The notes beneath the pieces were generated by a model. It did no database searches. It was not told the origin of the DNA and saw only the letters and a list, made by a program, of their open reading frames with translations. The translations under genes were made by a program, and so were the position numbers. Positions 53,289 through 62,811 of a stretch of 64,000 nt of DNA are shown piece after piece. Source of the stretch: Bacteroidota bacterium (lineage in GTDB: Bacteria; Bacteroidota; Bacteroidia; Bacteroidales; Bacteroidaceae); assembly GCA_023425865.1 (NCBI GenBank), contig JAFABV010000095.1, positions 5,653-69,652 on the forward strand. Direction: 5' to 3'. Numbering within the stretch: position 1 is the stretch's first letter; the number at the start of each line of letters is the position of its first letter.

Positions 53289-55277
53289 TCACCGGTGCAG
53301 GATGAGGGCCGACTGGCCGTTCACGGTCACCGTGCCGCCCTGCATGGTCTCCAAGCCGCGCTCGTTGATTTCGCCATCGCAGGCCACCACCGTATAGTTG
53401 CCCTCGGGGATGGTCAGGGTGGTGGCGTCCTTGTTGCCGTTGAGCACCACGATGATGTTGCTCCAGCTGTCGATGCCCTCAAGGTTTTCGAGCGCAAAGG
53501 CCACCGTGCACGGCTTGGTGTCGAGGAAGCGCAGGTGCTGTCGAACCTTGTCGGCACTGCCCAGGTGGAATGCCGGATGGTTCTTTTTCAGTGCGATGAG
53601 GTTTTTATAGTAACTATACACCTGCGGATAGCGCTTGAGGTTGTCCCAGTCGAGGTGGTTCACCTCGTCGGGCGACTTGTAACTGTTGTGTACCCCCTTC
53701 TTGTCGCGCAGCATCTCCTCGCCACTGAGGATGAACGGCACACCCTGCGAGGTGAATACGGCAGTCTGTGCCAGCAGGTCGAGACGAATGAGCTCGGCCT
53801 CGCTGATGCCGGGTATCGACGCGCGCAGGCGGTCGGTGAGACACATGTCGTCGTGGCAGCTCACATAGCTGATCTGCTGCGTGGGCTCGAGCGTCCACGG
53901 CTTCTTGCTGTAGTTCACACGGCCCATGTCTACCTGCGGATGGTCAATGCCACCCACGATGCCATACTTCAGGCTCTCCTCCTCGCCGGGCAGTCCGGCC
54001 AGAAAGGCCCCCTTGGTGTCGTCGCTGAACGGACCGCGCAAGGCGTCGCGCATGTCGTCGCTGAAGGCGGCGATGCCCGGCAGCTGCGGCATGTTGGCCT
54101 TTACGGCCAGCTGCTCGGTGGGCAGGGCACACTGTCCGGCGCTCCATCCCTCGCCGTAGATGAATATCGAGGGGTCGATGCGGTTCATCTCGGCGCGCAC
54201 GAGGTTCATGGTCTCGATGTCGTGAACCCCCATGAGGTCTACGCGGAAGCCGTCGATGTGGTACTCTTTTACCCAGTATTTCATGCTCTGAAGCATAAAC
54301 TCACGCGTGAGCGGCCGCTCCGAGGCCGTCTCGTTGCCGCAGGCCGTGCCGTCGCTGGGCTTGCCGTCGGCCTTGAAACGGTAGTAGGCGTCGGGGAATG
54401 TGCGCTGGAAGGCGCTGCCGTTGATGTCGAAGGTGTGGTTGTAGACCACGTCGAGAAACACCTTGATGCCCGCCTTGTGCAAGGCCTGCACCATCTCCTT
54501 GAACTCACGGATGCGGGTCACGGGGTTATAGGGGTCGGTGGCATACGAGCCTTCGGGCACGTTGTAGTTGAGCGGGTCGTAGCCCCAGTTGTACTGCGGC
54601 TCGCTGAGACGGCTCTCGTCAACCGAGGCATAGTCGAACGAGGGCAGGATATGCACCGCCGTGATGCCCAGGTCTTTGAGGTAACTGATGGCCTTGGGCT
54701 CGGTGAGCGCGAGGAACTTGCCCTTGTGGTTGAGGCCCGACGACGCGTCGATGGAGAAGTCGCGGTGGTGCATTTCATAGATGACGAGGTCACCAGTGCC
54801 TGTGGTGGGGCGCACGTCGTGCTCCCAGCCTGCGGGGTTGGTGGCGCTCAGGTCGATGATGGCACCACGCCTGCCGTTGACACCCACGGCCTTGGCAAAT
54901 ACACCGGGCGTCTCGCCATAGGGCACCGCTGCGTTGCCTTTCGTGTCGGCGAGTACCTCGGCGGGTGTGGTGACAGACGGTTGGGCAGTCACTTCAAAGG
55001 TGTAGAACTTACCCTTGAGGTCGCCCTTGAGGGTGAGTTGCCAACTGTCAGTGCCCACCCGCTTCATCTTTTTCACCTTCACTGCCTTGGTGGGCGAAAC
55101 ATAGTCAGTGTCGTATACGCGCACCACCACCTGCCGTGCCGCTGAGGGAGCGGCGAGACGGAAGGTGGTTTGCTGCGGTGTATAGGTCACCTCATCGAAG
55201 TTGTGGGTCTGCGCTGTCATCGGTTGCAAAAGTGTTAGCGTGGCGAACAGCGTCGCGAGGATAGGATATTTAGCCAT
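53289..55277 (-). CDS. pulA: Type I pullulanase
   Basis: 662 residues. Splits alpha-1,6 branches of pullulan and starch. Signal peptide (ending TAQ23), N-terminal CBM48-like domain (about 35-130), TIM barrel with the type I signature YNWGYDP (229-235), nucleophile Asp347 (GFRVDLMG), acid Glu376 (YGEGW) and Asp476 (SCHDD), and C-terminal beta domain. The longer frame starting at 55463 would overlap the GH97 gene; the start at 55277 leaves a 31-base gap and gives a signal peptide. Confidence 0.93.
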   Translation of the reverse strand: MAKYPILATLFATLTLLQPMTAQTHNFDEVTYTPQQTTFRLAAPSAARQVVVRVYDTDYVSPTKAVKVKKMKRVGTDSWQLTLKGDLKGKFYTFEVTAQPSVTTPAEVLADTKGNAAVPYGETPGVFAKAVGVNGRRGAIIDLSATNPAGWEHDVRPTTGTGDLVIYEMHHRDFSIDASSGLNHKGKFLALTEPKAISYLKDLGITAVHILPSFDYASVDESRLSEPQYNWGYDPLNYNVPEGSYATDPYNPVTRIREFKEMVQALHKAGIKVFLDVVYNHTFDINGSAFQRTFPDAYYRFKADGKPSDGTACGNETASERPLTREFMLQSMKYWVKEYHIDGFRVDLMGVHDIETMNLVRAEMNRIDPSIFIYGEGWSAGQCALPTEQLAVKANMPQLPGIAAFSDDMRDALRGPFSDDTKGAFLAGLPGEEESLKYGIVGGIDHPQVDMGRVNYSKKPWTLEPTQQISYVSCHDDMCLTDRLRASIPGISEAELIRLDLLAQTAVFTSQGVPFILSGEEMLRDKKGVHNSYKSPDEVNHLDWDNLKRYPQVYSYYKNLIALKKNHPAFHLGSADKVRQHLRFLDTKPCTVAFALENLEGIDSWSNIIVVLNGNKDATTLTIPEGNYTVVACDGEINERGLETMQGGTVTVNGQSALILHR

Positions 55278-55308
55278 AGGTGTTTGGACTGTGGATAGGG
55301 GGTGAGGA

Positions 55309-57462
55309 TTACTGTGCCATGAGCGACACGGCGAAACCGCCGCCGCGAGCCATGTTGAGCTTGAGCACATCGCCGCTCTTGACGGTCTTGCGGGTGATGG
55401 TGTAGGCCTTGGGATTCTTCTCGTAGTCGGCATTCTTGGCGTCGGCATAGATGGTGCAGACATACTTGCGGCCCTTGTCGAGGAAGTCGAGCTTCACCAC
55501 ACTCTTGTGACCGTTCTCGTCGCACTTGCCGCCGATAAACCAGTTGTCGGTACCCTTGGCCTTGCGTGCCACGGTGATATAGTCGCCTGGCTCAGCCTCA
55601 AGATAGCGCGAGTCGTCCCAGTCGCAGGCCACGTCGCGTATGAACTGGAAGGCGTCGTCGTACTTGGCGTAGTTCTCAGGCAGGTCGGCCACCATCTGCA
55701 GCGGACTGTACATGGTGACGTAAAGTGCGAGCTGTCCCACGAGTGTGGTGTGTATGTAGTTGGGGTTGTCGCTCCAGGTGCTGAGCTGCGTCTCGAGTAT
55801 ACCCGGCGTGTAATCCATCGGGCCGCCTTGCAGACGCGTGAAGGGCAGCACCACCGTATGGTCGGGGCGGTTGCCGCCGAAGGCCTCATACTCGGTGCCG
55901 CGGGCGCTCTCATTGCCCACCATGTTGGGCCAGGTGCGGCACAGACCCGTGGGGCGCACGGCCTCGTGGCCGTTGACCATGATATGGTGCTTGGCTGCCT
56001 CCTTGATATTATAAAGGTAGTGGTTGTTCATCGACTGCGAGTAGTGGTGGTCGCCCCTGGGGATGATATCGCCCACATAGCCCGTCTTCACGGCGTCGTA
56101 GCCATACTTGTTCATCAGCTGGAAGGCCTTCTCCATGTGTCGCTCGTAGTTTTGCACGCTCGATGAGGTCTCATGGTGCATCATCAGCTTCACGCCCTTG
56201 CTGTGGGCATACTCGTTGAGCGCCTTGATATCGAAGTCGGGATAGGGTGTCACGAAGTCGAACACATCCTGCTTCCAGTGTCCTATCCAGTCTTCCCAGC
56301 CCACGTTCCAGCCTTCTACCAGCACCTGCTGCAGGCCGTTCTTGGCGGCGAAGTCTATATATTTCTTCACGTTCTCGGTGTTGGCGGCATGGCGGCCGTT
56401 GGGCTTGGCCTTCGACCAGTCGATCTGTCCCAGCTTCACCGACGAGAACTCATCGGTGTAGCTCCATGAGCTCTTGCCCACAATCATCTCCCACCACACA
56501 CCGCAGTATTTGGTGGGGTGTATCCAGCTGGTGTCCTCTATCTTACAGGGTTCGTTGAGGTTGAGGATGAGGTGCGACGAGAGCATGTCGCGCGCGTCGT
56601 CGCTCACCATCACCGTACGCCATGGACTCTGGCAGGGTGTCTGCAGGTAGCCCTTCATGCCGGTGGCATCGGGTGTGAGCCACGACTCAAAGACCATGTT
56701 CTTGTCGTCGAGGTTGAGATGCATGGTGGCGTAGTCCACACAGGCCGCCTCATGGATGTTGATGTAGAGTCCGTCTTGCGTTTTCATCTGCAAGGAAGTC
56801 TGCACGCCGGTGGGCGAGAATACCGACACCGACGAGTTGCTCCAGTTGACCGCGTCGTGGAAACGGCCGCGAATCTCCGACAGGCGCGACTCCTGGGTCT
56901 CCTGCTCCTGCGTGTCGTAGTCGCCGGGCAGCCACCAGGCCGTGTGGTCGCCCGCCATGGCAAACTGGGTGTGCTCTTCCTTGAGGGTGAAGTACACTAA
57001 AGAGTCTTGCTGCGGAAACTCGTAGCGCAGTCCCATGCCCTCGTCGTAGACGCGGAACCGAATGATCATCGTGCGCTTGGTGTCGGGCTGGTCGAGCGTA
57101 ACCGCCATTTCGTTGTAGTGGTTGCGAATGGCCGCCACCTCGCCCCACACGGGTTTCCAGGTCTCATCGAAGGTGCTGGTCTGCGTGCGTGTCTGTTTGA
57201 ATCCGTCCATGAGACTGGTCTCACGCAAGCCCTTGGTAGCGTGCTTGTCTTTGGCCAGTTCGAGTCCCAGGCGCGAGGGCTTTACCACGGCACGCCCCTT
57301 ATAGCTCATCTCGTAGGTGGGCACACCTCCTTGGGCGAGCGAGAATTTCAGTCGTACATTGCCGTTGGGCGATGCCACTTCCTGTGCCAAGGCTGCCACG
57401 GGCAGTGCCAAGGCCAGCAGCAGGCTTTGCATCCTGCTCCGATAGTTGCGGTTTATAGTCAT
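55309..57462 (-). CDS. susB: GH97 alpha-glucosidase SusB
   Basis: 717 residues. Inverting, calcium-dependent alpha-glucosidase that releases glucose from maltodextrins in the periplasm. Signal peptide, N-terminal beta-supersandwich, (beta/alpha)8 barrel and C-terminal sandwich. Glu431 (HHETSS), Glu500 (NGHEAVRPTG) and Glu524 (RGTEYEAF) lie at a constant offset of 8 from SusB Glu439, Glu508 and Glu532, so the inverting set is intact. Start at 57462 or at the Met ten codons later. Between malQ and pulA. Confidence 0.93.
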   Translation of the reverse strand: MTINRNYRSRMQSLLLALALPVAALAQEVASPNGNVRLKFSLAQGGVPTYEMSYKGRAVVKPSRLGLELAKDKHATKGLRETSLMDGFKQTRTQTSTFDETWKPVWGEVAAIRNHYNEMAVTLDQPDTKRTMIIRFRVYDEGMGLRYEFPQQDSLVYFTLKEEHTQFAMAGDHTAWWLPGDYDTQEQETQESRLSEIRGRFHDAVNWSNSSVSVFSPTGVQTSLQMKTQDGLYINIHEAACVDYATMHLNLDDKNMVFESWLTPDATGMKGYLQTPCQSPWRTVMVSDDARDMLSSHLILNLNEPCKIEDTSWIHPTKYCGVWWEMIVGKSSWSYTDEFSSVKLGQIDWSKAKPNGRHAANTENVKKYIDFAAKNGLQQVLVEGWNVGWEDWIGHWKQDVFDFVTPYPDFDIKALNEYAHSKGVKLMMHHETSSSVQNYERHMEKAFQLMNKYGYDAVKTGYVGDIIPRGDHHYSQSMNNHYLYNIKEAAKHHIMVNGHEAVRPTGLCRTWPNMVGNESARGTEYEAFGGNRPDHTVVLPFTRLQGGPMDYTPGILETQLSTWSDNPNYIHTTLVGQLALYVTMYSPLQMVADLPENYAKYDDAFQFIRDVACDWDDSRYLEAEPGDYITVARKAKGTDNWFIGGKCDENGHKSVVKLDFLDKGRKYVCTIYADAKNADYEKNPKAYTITRKTVKSGDVLKLNMARGGGFAVSLMAQ

Positions 57463-57564
57463 TATGCTTATGAATAAATGATAGTCGGTACTGTGTATCA
57501 TGAATCGCGTTCAGCCGCCGTCACGGCTTGATGAGAGCCTTGCACGGGTCATGCGGCAGGGCGT

Positions 57565-60240
57565 TCACCTGCCGCTCTGGTGCACCAAGTCTTTGATACT
57601 CTGCGTAATCTCTTTGTTGGCGGCCAGGTCTTCGATGTAGAGGTGCATGCGGTAGCGCCAGTAGTGCCGCGGATTGGCCGGGATGTTGATACGCTCGGCA
57701 TCGGCGTCGGCCAGACGCACGCGCTCGTTCATGGCTAACCAGTCTTGTATGCTCAGCACACAGAGCATGCTGGGCGAGGTGAGCTGGCGCGAGATGATGT
57801 CGCGGGCAAGCCATCCGGGCAGCGGATGGGGAGCCGGGCCCTCACGGTAGAGCATGGAGTTGTAGTAATCCTGCGTGCGCTCGTAGTTTTCGTCCCACCA
57901 CTGGCGCAGCGTGGCCATGTCGTGCGTGGAGAATGTGCATACCGAGCGGTAGGGGTTGCGCGAGAGATGGCCGAAGCGCACGTGCGGGTCTTTGGGCATC
58001 GACTGGATTTCTAAAGAGAGAATGCGCAGCTCGTTGATCACCCATGGCACGCAGTCGGGCACCATGCCGAGGTCTTCGGCACACACCAGCATGCGGGTGG
58101 CCTGCACCAGCTTGGGCAGTTTCTTCATGGCCTCGCGATACCAGAACTGGTTGTTGCGACGATAGAAATAGTCGTTGTACAGGCGGTTGAAAGCGGCCTT
58201 GTCGATGTCGTAGAGCGCCTCGTAGGTGAAGTCGAACTGTGCCGAGATACGTGGGTGGAACTTGTTGGGGTCTTTGGTGTCGCGCAAGAATAGCACGTTG
58301 GAAATGAGCGAATACAGGCCGTCGCGCAGGTTGACCTCGTCTTGGTTGGTCACGCCGGCGAAGGCTTGCTCCACCTTGCGCTGGGTGTCGTACTCGGGCT
58401 TCATCTCCCAGATGTCGTCGTGGCTGTGGCGTAGATATTTAGCCTTCACCTCCTCGGCACGGGCACCGAAGACGCGGTCGAGCACCCAGTTGGAGATAAA
58501 CGGGCGGCAGAACTGGTCTTCGAGGAAGTTGAGGCCGTAGCCCTCGATTTCCTCACGCGTCATGCCCAAGGCGGGGCAGAACTGTCCGAGCAGACCGTGG
58601 ACGGCGTCTACGGGAATCTCCCAGATGCGGAAGAAGCCCAGCACGTGGTCAATGCGGTAGGCGTCGAAGTAGTTGGCCATGTTTTGGAAACGGCGCTCCC
58701 ACCACTGGCAGCCATCCTTGAGCATCTCTTCCCAGTTGTAGGTGGGGAATCCCCAGTTCTGGCCGTTCACCGAGAAGTCGTCGGGCGGGGCACCGGCCTG
58801 ACCGTTGAGGTTGAAGTATTTGGGCTCGGTCCATACATCGCAGCTGTGGCGGTGTACGCCGATGGGGATGTCGCCCTTGAGAATGACATGGTGGCGGCGG
58901 GCATACTCGTGTACGGCGTGGAGTTGGTTGCTGAGCACAAACTGCACGTAGTACCAGTATTCCACGTCTTTGTAGGCCTTGTTCTTGGGGCTGGAGAGTG
59001 CCTTGCGGTCGGCCTCGTCCCAGCAGCGGTGGTGTGGCCACTGTGAGAAGTCGGCCGTGCCAAACTCGTCTCTCAGCGAGGAGTACTGGGCATAGGGCAC
59101 CAGCCACTGCTCGTTGGCGTCGAAAAAGCGGGCAAACTCGTCGGTGGCGAGGGCCTGCTTGCCCTCTTGTTGGTACAGCAGGCGCAGGTACTGGTTCTTG
59201 GCTTGGTTCACCCGCTCGTAGTCTATCTGTGGCAACGCGTTGAGCTCACGGCGCAAGGCCTCGAACGTCTGGCGCTGCGCCTCGTCGTTGAGCTGGGGCA
59301 GTTGCGTGAGGTCAGCGTACTGCGGATGCAGGGCGAAGACGCTGATGCAGCTGTATGGGTAAGAGTCGGTCCATGTGTGGGTGATGGTGGTGTCGTTGAT
59401 GGGCAGTATTTGCAGCACACGCTGACCGGTCTGCTCCACGAGGTCTACCATCTTTTTCAGGTCGCCGAAGTCGCCCACGCCGAAACTGGCGCGTGAGCGC
59501 AGCGAGAACACCGGCACGAGGGTGCCTGCCAATTTGGTGTTGTGGAAGGGCAGGAAAGCCTGGTCAAGGTGGTACACCACCACGTCGCCCTCGCGCAGTT
59601 CTGGGAGGTTGATGGTGCGGTTGAAGCCTGTCTCCCATGTCAGGGCGATGTCGCGGCGGGCATCTTGCGCGGCAAACTTAAACTCCATTTCGCCATCAGG
59701 AAACGACTCGGCGTTGAGGTCTACAACCCATTCGTTGATGCTGTGCTCAGTCATGGGCAGGGCCTTGGTGCTGTCCCAGTTGCCCAGCGTGTCGTCTTTG
59801 CCGATGATGGCCAAGCGCTGCGTGGCTTGCAACTGTGGCGCACGCACCACCAGGCGTACGGTCTTGCTGTACGGCGAGGCGGGCACCTGCTGCAGTTCAC
59901 GATGGTTGATGCACTCGGTGAAGGCCGAACTGTAGAGGTAAGAGTCTTCGGGAATGTCGTTCCATCGGTCGTACACCGTGTACGTAGCTCCCTTTCTCGC
60001 ATTGAGTTCGAGCTGGTGTTCTACGGTGGTCCACTCATTGCGCACCTCGTTGCCGTTGCAGTCGAGGTGGTAGAAGTAGCCGATACGTTTTACCGTGGGT
60101 GACAGGTTGAGGTCGTAGGTCCACCGCTCTCCGTCGTGGGTGAACATACGGTATTGTGCCCTGGAACCCTCAATCATCAGATTGAGCACAAGTTCTTCGC
60201 CGAACTTGGTCTGATAATCTATATTGAAATGTAAGTTCAT
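57565..60240 (-). CDS. malQ: 4-alpha-glucanotransferase with two CBM20 domains
   Basis: 891 residues, GH77. Two N-terminal starch-binding CBM20 domains (about 1-110 and 125-230, the second with GKDDTLGNWDSTKALPM), then the GH77 barrel with a long insertion, nucleophile Asp531 (YRIDHVLGF), acid/base Glu722 (CAEDLGM) and FSTHDMATLR. This is the layout of plant DPE2, which uses maltose with a large glucan acceptor, and is known in Bacteroidota. Cytoplasmic (no signal). Start at 60240; the frame reading further upstream crosses the promoter. First of the malQ-susB-pulA run. Confidence 0.94.
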   Translation of the reverse strand: MNLHFNIDYQTKFGEELVLNLMIEGSRAQYRMFTHDGERWTYDLNLSPTVKRIGYFYHLDCNGNEVRNEWTTVEHQLELNARKGATYTVYDRWNDIPEDSYLYSSAFTECINHRELQQVPASPYSKTVRLVVRAPQLQATQRLAIIGKDDTLGNWDSTKALPMTEHSINEWVVDLNAESFPDGEMEFKFAAQDARRDIALTWETGFNRTINLPELREGDVVVYHLDQAFLPFHNTKLAGTLVPVFSLRSRASFGVGDFGDLKKMVDLVEQTGQRVLQILPINDTTITHTWTDSYPYSCISVFALHPQYADLTQLPQLNDEAQRQTFEALRRELNALPQIDYERVNQAKNQYLRLLYQQEGKQALATDEFARFFDANEQWLVPYAQYSSLRDEFGTADFSQWPHHRCWDEADRKALSSPKNKAYKDVEYWYYVQFVLSNQLHAVHEYARRHHVILKGDIPIGVHRHSCDVWTEPKYFNLNGQAGAPPDDFSVNGQNWGFPTYNWEEMLKDGCQWWERRFQNMANYFDAYRIDHVLGFFRIWEIPVDAVHGLLGQFCPALGMTREEIEGYGLNFLEDQFCRPFISNWVLDRVFGARAEEVKAKYLRHSHDDIWEMKPEYDTQRKVEQAFAGVTNQDEVNLRDGLYSLISNVLFLRDTKDPNKFHPRISAQFDFTYEALYDIDKAAFNRLYNDYFYRRNNQFWYREAMKKLPKLVQATRMLVCAEDLGMVPDCVPWVINELRILSLEIQSMPKDPHVRFGHLSRNPYRSVCTFSTHDMATLRQWWDENYERTQDYYNSMLYREGPAPHPLPGWLARDIISRQLTSPSMLCVLSIQDWLAMNERVRLADADAERINIPANPRHYWRYRMHLYIEDLAANKEITQSIKDLVHQSGR

Positions 60241-60267
60241 AGAGTTTAGGCTATTAATAATTCTGGT

Positions 60268-60275
60268 CAAAGTTA
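60268..60275 (-). promoter_or_regulatory. -7 element for malQ
   Basis: TAACTTTG on the minus strand, 27 bases before the start codon. Confidence 0.65.
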
Positions 60276-60327
60276 CGAAAAATATGCCCGGATGGCAGGT
60301 GCCGTTTGCACTATTTTGGTAAAATGT

Positions 60328-60345
60328 GATGCAAACGATTGCATC
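60328..60345. promoter_or_regulatory. LacI-type operator upstream of malQ
   Basis: GATGCAA-ACGA-TTGCATC: 7-base perfect arms with the central CG typical of LacI/GalR operators (TGCAAnCGnTTGCA). It lies 52 bases upstream of the -7 element, a position more usual for activation. The LacI-family gene at 62810 is the obvious partner. Confidence 0.65.
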
Positions 60346-60477
60346 AGGGTATTCGGCAGGCACTGTCGCCTCGGCGGGATGGTTGGGCGAAGGGTGTTTT
60401 GCGGTAGGATGAGAGCGACCTCGGCAGCGGCCCCTGGCGGTGTCTACGCCTGACGTGCCGGTGGTGCAGGCCGAATG

Positions 60478-60594
60478 GTTCTATATAGAAGTGCATTATG
60501 GTTTTATATAGAATTATCCGATGGTTTCATATAGAACCATCCGATGGTTTTATATAGAACCATCCGATGGTTTTATATAGAATCATCTGATGAC
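60478..60594 (+). repeat. 23-bp tandem repeat array 3
   Basis: About five units, e.g. GGTTTTATATAGAACC plus ATCCGAT, same unit and same orientation as arrays 1 and 2. It lies in the 558-base gap between malQ and the MFS gene; the remaining gap holds only the operator, promoter and a terminator. Confidence 0.9.
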
Positions 60595-60676
60595 AGGGGC
60601 TGTGAGGACACGCCGGAAGCCCTTCAGGTGGTGATGAAAAAGGTGGTAAGGTGCTGTGAAACAGCCATAAACAAAT

Positions 60677-60705
60677 CGAGACTGGCCTTGCGAAGACCAG
60701 TCTCG
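60677..60705 (-). terminator. Terminator after MFS gene
   Basis: CGAGACTGG pairs with CCAGTCTCG around 11 bases, followed on the minus strand by ATTTGTTTA. Moderate T-run. Confidence 0.6.
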
Positions 60706-60798
60706 TACAATGGGTGACGTAGGGATGTCGCGGCAGGGTGTCGGCCTGAAGCTTGTGCCCATGAGGGGGCAGGCGCCAGGCCGCCGCGCATGGCACGT

Positions 60799-62124
60799 TT
60801 AGGCTTTGGTGTCTTTGATAAGCGACACGGCAAAGGCGCCGATGACAAGGGCTACGCCTGCTACAATCATCATATGGCTCTGCACGCTGCCCACCATGCC
60901 GAGGATGATGCCACCGATGGTTGCCGCCACAATCTGCGGAATGCAGATGGTGCCGTTGAACAGTCCCAAGTAGGCGCCCATGTGGCCGTAGCCTTGCAAG
61001 GCGTTGGTAACAAAGGTGAAGGGCATGGCGAGCATGGCGGCCCAGGCGCAACCGATGAGCAGGAAGGGAATGAACAGCAGGTACTGGTCGTGGATGAAGG
61101 CGCAGGCCGCAAAACCGATGCCTCCGAGCACCAAACTCAGGGCGTAGGCCATCTTGCGGTTGCTGAATTTGGGCAGGATGGGGGCCCAGATGACCGAGCC
61201 GATGGCCTGTACGGCAAAGAGTATACCCACCCAGTTGCCTGCCGCCTGGTAGCCTTCGCTGGTCACGTCGGTGGTGCCCCAGCAGTTTTCGGCCACGGTG
61301 CCGTTGGTGTAGGTCCACATATACATAAAGGCAAACCAGCAGAAAAACTGCACCACGCCGACCTTCCAGAAGGTGGAGGGGGCGTTTTTGAGCAGTACGA
61401 ACCAGTTGCCGCTGCCTTTCTCTTCTTCTTTCACGTCGTCGCGGGCACCGTTGTATTTCTCGTATTCTTCAGGATTCCATTCCTTTACCTTGACCACGGT
61501 GTAGATAACGCATAAGATAAGGATGGCGGCACCTACATAAAAACTGTAGATCACGGAGTCGGGCACTACGCCGACGGCAGCTGTGTTGGCAATGCCCAAG
61601 AGGGCGAAAGCGTAGGGGAAGATGAAGCCTACCACGCTGCCGGCATTGCACAGGAAGCTCTGGATGGAGTAGGCCTTGGCCTTCTGCTCCTCGTTGACCA
61701 TATCGCCCACCAGCATCTTAAACGGTTGCATGGCCATATTGATGGAGGTGTCGAGAAACATCAGGGCCATAAGGCCGAATATCATCGCCGTAGATACTGC
61801 CATGCCAAACGAGCCGGCATTGGGCAGCAGGCACATCACTAATACGGCTAAGGCGGCACCAAGGAAGAGGTAGGGGATGCGGCGGCCCCATCGGGTCCAC
61901 GTGCGGTCGGAGCACGAACCCACGATGGGCTGCACGATAATGCCCATGAGAGGGGGCAGTATCCAGAAATAACTCAGACTGTGGGGGTCGGCGCCAAGGG
62001 TGGCGAAAATCCTCGAGATGTTGGCACTCTGCAGGGCGTAGGCTATCTGTACGCCGAAGAACCCGAAGCTCAGGTTCCAAAGTCCCCAGAAAGACAAGTT
62101 GGGCTTTTGTAATTCAAAATTCAT
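60799..62124 (-). CDS. MFS transporter, maltose/maltodextrin type (GPH/SLC45-like)
   Basis: 441 residues, 12 membrane helices. LSFWGLWNLSFGFFGVQIAYALQ at the N-terminus, GSCSDRTWTRWGRRIPY in the loop 2-3 and LFLDTSINMAM fit the maltose/sucrose symporter branch found beside SusA/SusB-like genes in Bacteroidota. It moves maltose or small dextrins into the cytoplasm for MalQ. The first codons merge into the AATTCAC-type repeat array upstream, so the native promoter seems replaced or displaced by the cassette. Confidence 0.88.
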   Translation of the reverse strand: MNFELQKPNLSFWGLWNLSFGFFGVQIAYALQSANISRIFATLGADPHSLSYFWILPPLMGIIVQPIVGSCSDRTWTRWGRRIPYLFLGAALAVLVMCLLPNAGSFGMAVSTAMIFGLMALMFLDTSINMAMQPFKMLVGDMVNEEQKAKAYSIQSFLCNAGSVVGFIFPYAFALLGIANTAAVGVVPDSVIYSFYVGAAILILCVIYTVVKVKEWNPEEYEKYNGARDDVKEEEKGSGNWFVLLKNAPSTFWKVGVVQFFCWFAFMYMWTYTNGTVAENCWGTTDVTSEGYQAAGNWVGILFAVQAIGSVIWAPILPKFSNRKMAYALSLVLGGIGFAACAFIHDQYLLFIPFLLIGCAWAAMLAMPFTFVTNALQGYGHMGAYLGLFNGTICIPQIVAATIGGIILGMVGSVQSHMMIVAGVALVIGAFAVSLIKDTKA

Positions 62125-62233
62125 AATTCAGATATAATTCACAATTCACAATTCACAATTCACAATTCACAATTCACGGTTCACGGTTCACAATTCACGG
62201 TTCACGATTCACGATTCACGATTCACGATTCAT
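62111..62233 (+). repeat. 7-base repeat array left of four-helix-bundle gene
   Basis: AATTCAC units (with AATTCAT, GGTTCAC, GATTCAC variants), period 7, about 15 units. The array begins inside the first codons of the MFS gene. The other side of the small gene carries a heptamer array in inverted orientation (62653-62811). Confidence 0.9.
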
Positions 62234-62257
62234 AATAGTTCATCATTAAAATAAAGT

Positions 62258-62617
62258 TTATCTGTTAGATGTAGACTTCACTATAGACATTAATATTTTA
62301 CATATTTCAACGCAATCAGCTTTTAAGCTATTATATTCATTTAGAGGTAGGTATCCGGTTTGATATAGCAAGTCTAACCAGTAATCTGTCTCTTCGGCCT
62401 CTCGCAATGAAATATTCATTTTGGCATGAAAATCAGCCCTGCTTTGTCCTCTAATAGCTTCTCTGGCATTGGCGCCGATGCTCGTTCCACTTCGAATGAC
62501 TTGGCTTGCAAGGTCATATTCGTGAAAACTCTCCCTTAATTGGCGGGCGAGCTTTACGCATCGAATAGCAAAAGCCATCGATTTCTGGATGATAGGATTG
62601 TCGTCATTTGCTTTCAT
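62258..62617 (-). CDS. Four-helix bundle protein (23S rRNA IVS type)
   Basis: 119 residues, all-helical. IIQKSMAFAIRCVKLARQL, LASQVIRSGTSIGANAREA and LREAEETDYWLDLL are family hallmarks (PF05635-like). Members were first found in intervening sequences of 23S rRNA genes and also stand alone in Bacteroidota genomes; function is unknown and binding of nucleic acid has been discussed. Here it is not in an rRNA gene. It is inserted between the LacI and MFS genes and flanked by heptamer arrays on both sides. Confidence 0.9.
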   Translation of the reverse strand: MKANDDNPIIQKSMAFAIRCVKLARQLRESFHEYDLASQVIRSGTSIGANAREAIRGQSRADFHAKMNISLREAEETDYWLDLLYQTGYLPLNEYNSLKADCVEICKILMSIVKSTSNR

Positions 62618-62652
62618 TTGGCAGGATTAATTTGCATTGTATCGTGTATTTA

Positions 62653-62811
62653 GCATTGTGCATTGCTCATTGCTCATTGCTCATTATGCATTGTTCATTG
62701 CTCATTGCTCATTGTGCATTGCTCATTGCTCATTGTGCATTGCTCATTGTGCATTGTGCATTGCTCATTGTGCATTGCCCATTGTGCATTGTGCATTGTG
62801 CATTGCCCATT
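62653..62811 (+). repeat. 7-base repeat array right of four-helix-bundle gene
   Basis: Heptamers CATTGTG, CATTGCT and CATTGCC repeated about 22 times. On the minus strand the unit is AATGCAC/AATGAGC, close to AATTCAC of the left array, so the two arrays point toward each other. The period of 7 gives open frames coding for HCSLLIAHCA-like peptides in all phases; these are not genes. The array ends at the LacI stop codon. Confidence 0.9.

Noticed and set aside
53139..55145. 668-residue frame antisense to pullulanase
   Set aside because: Opposite strand of a clear GH13 gene with all catalytic motifs; long antisense frames are common in GC-rich coding DNA.
62258..62617. 23S rRNA intervening sequence
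   Set aside because: The protein is of the IVS type, but the surrounding DNA is protein-coding and shows no rRNA sequence.
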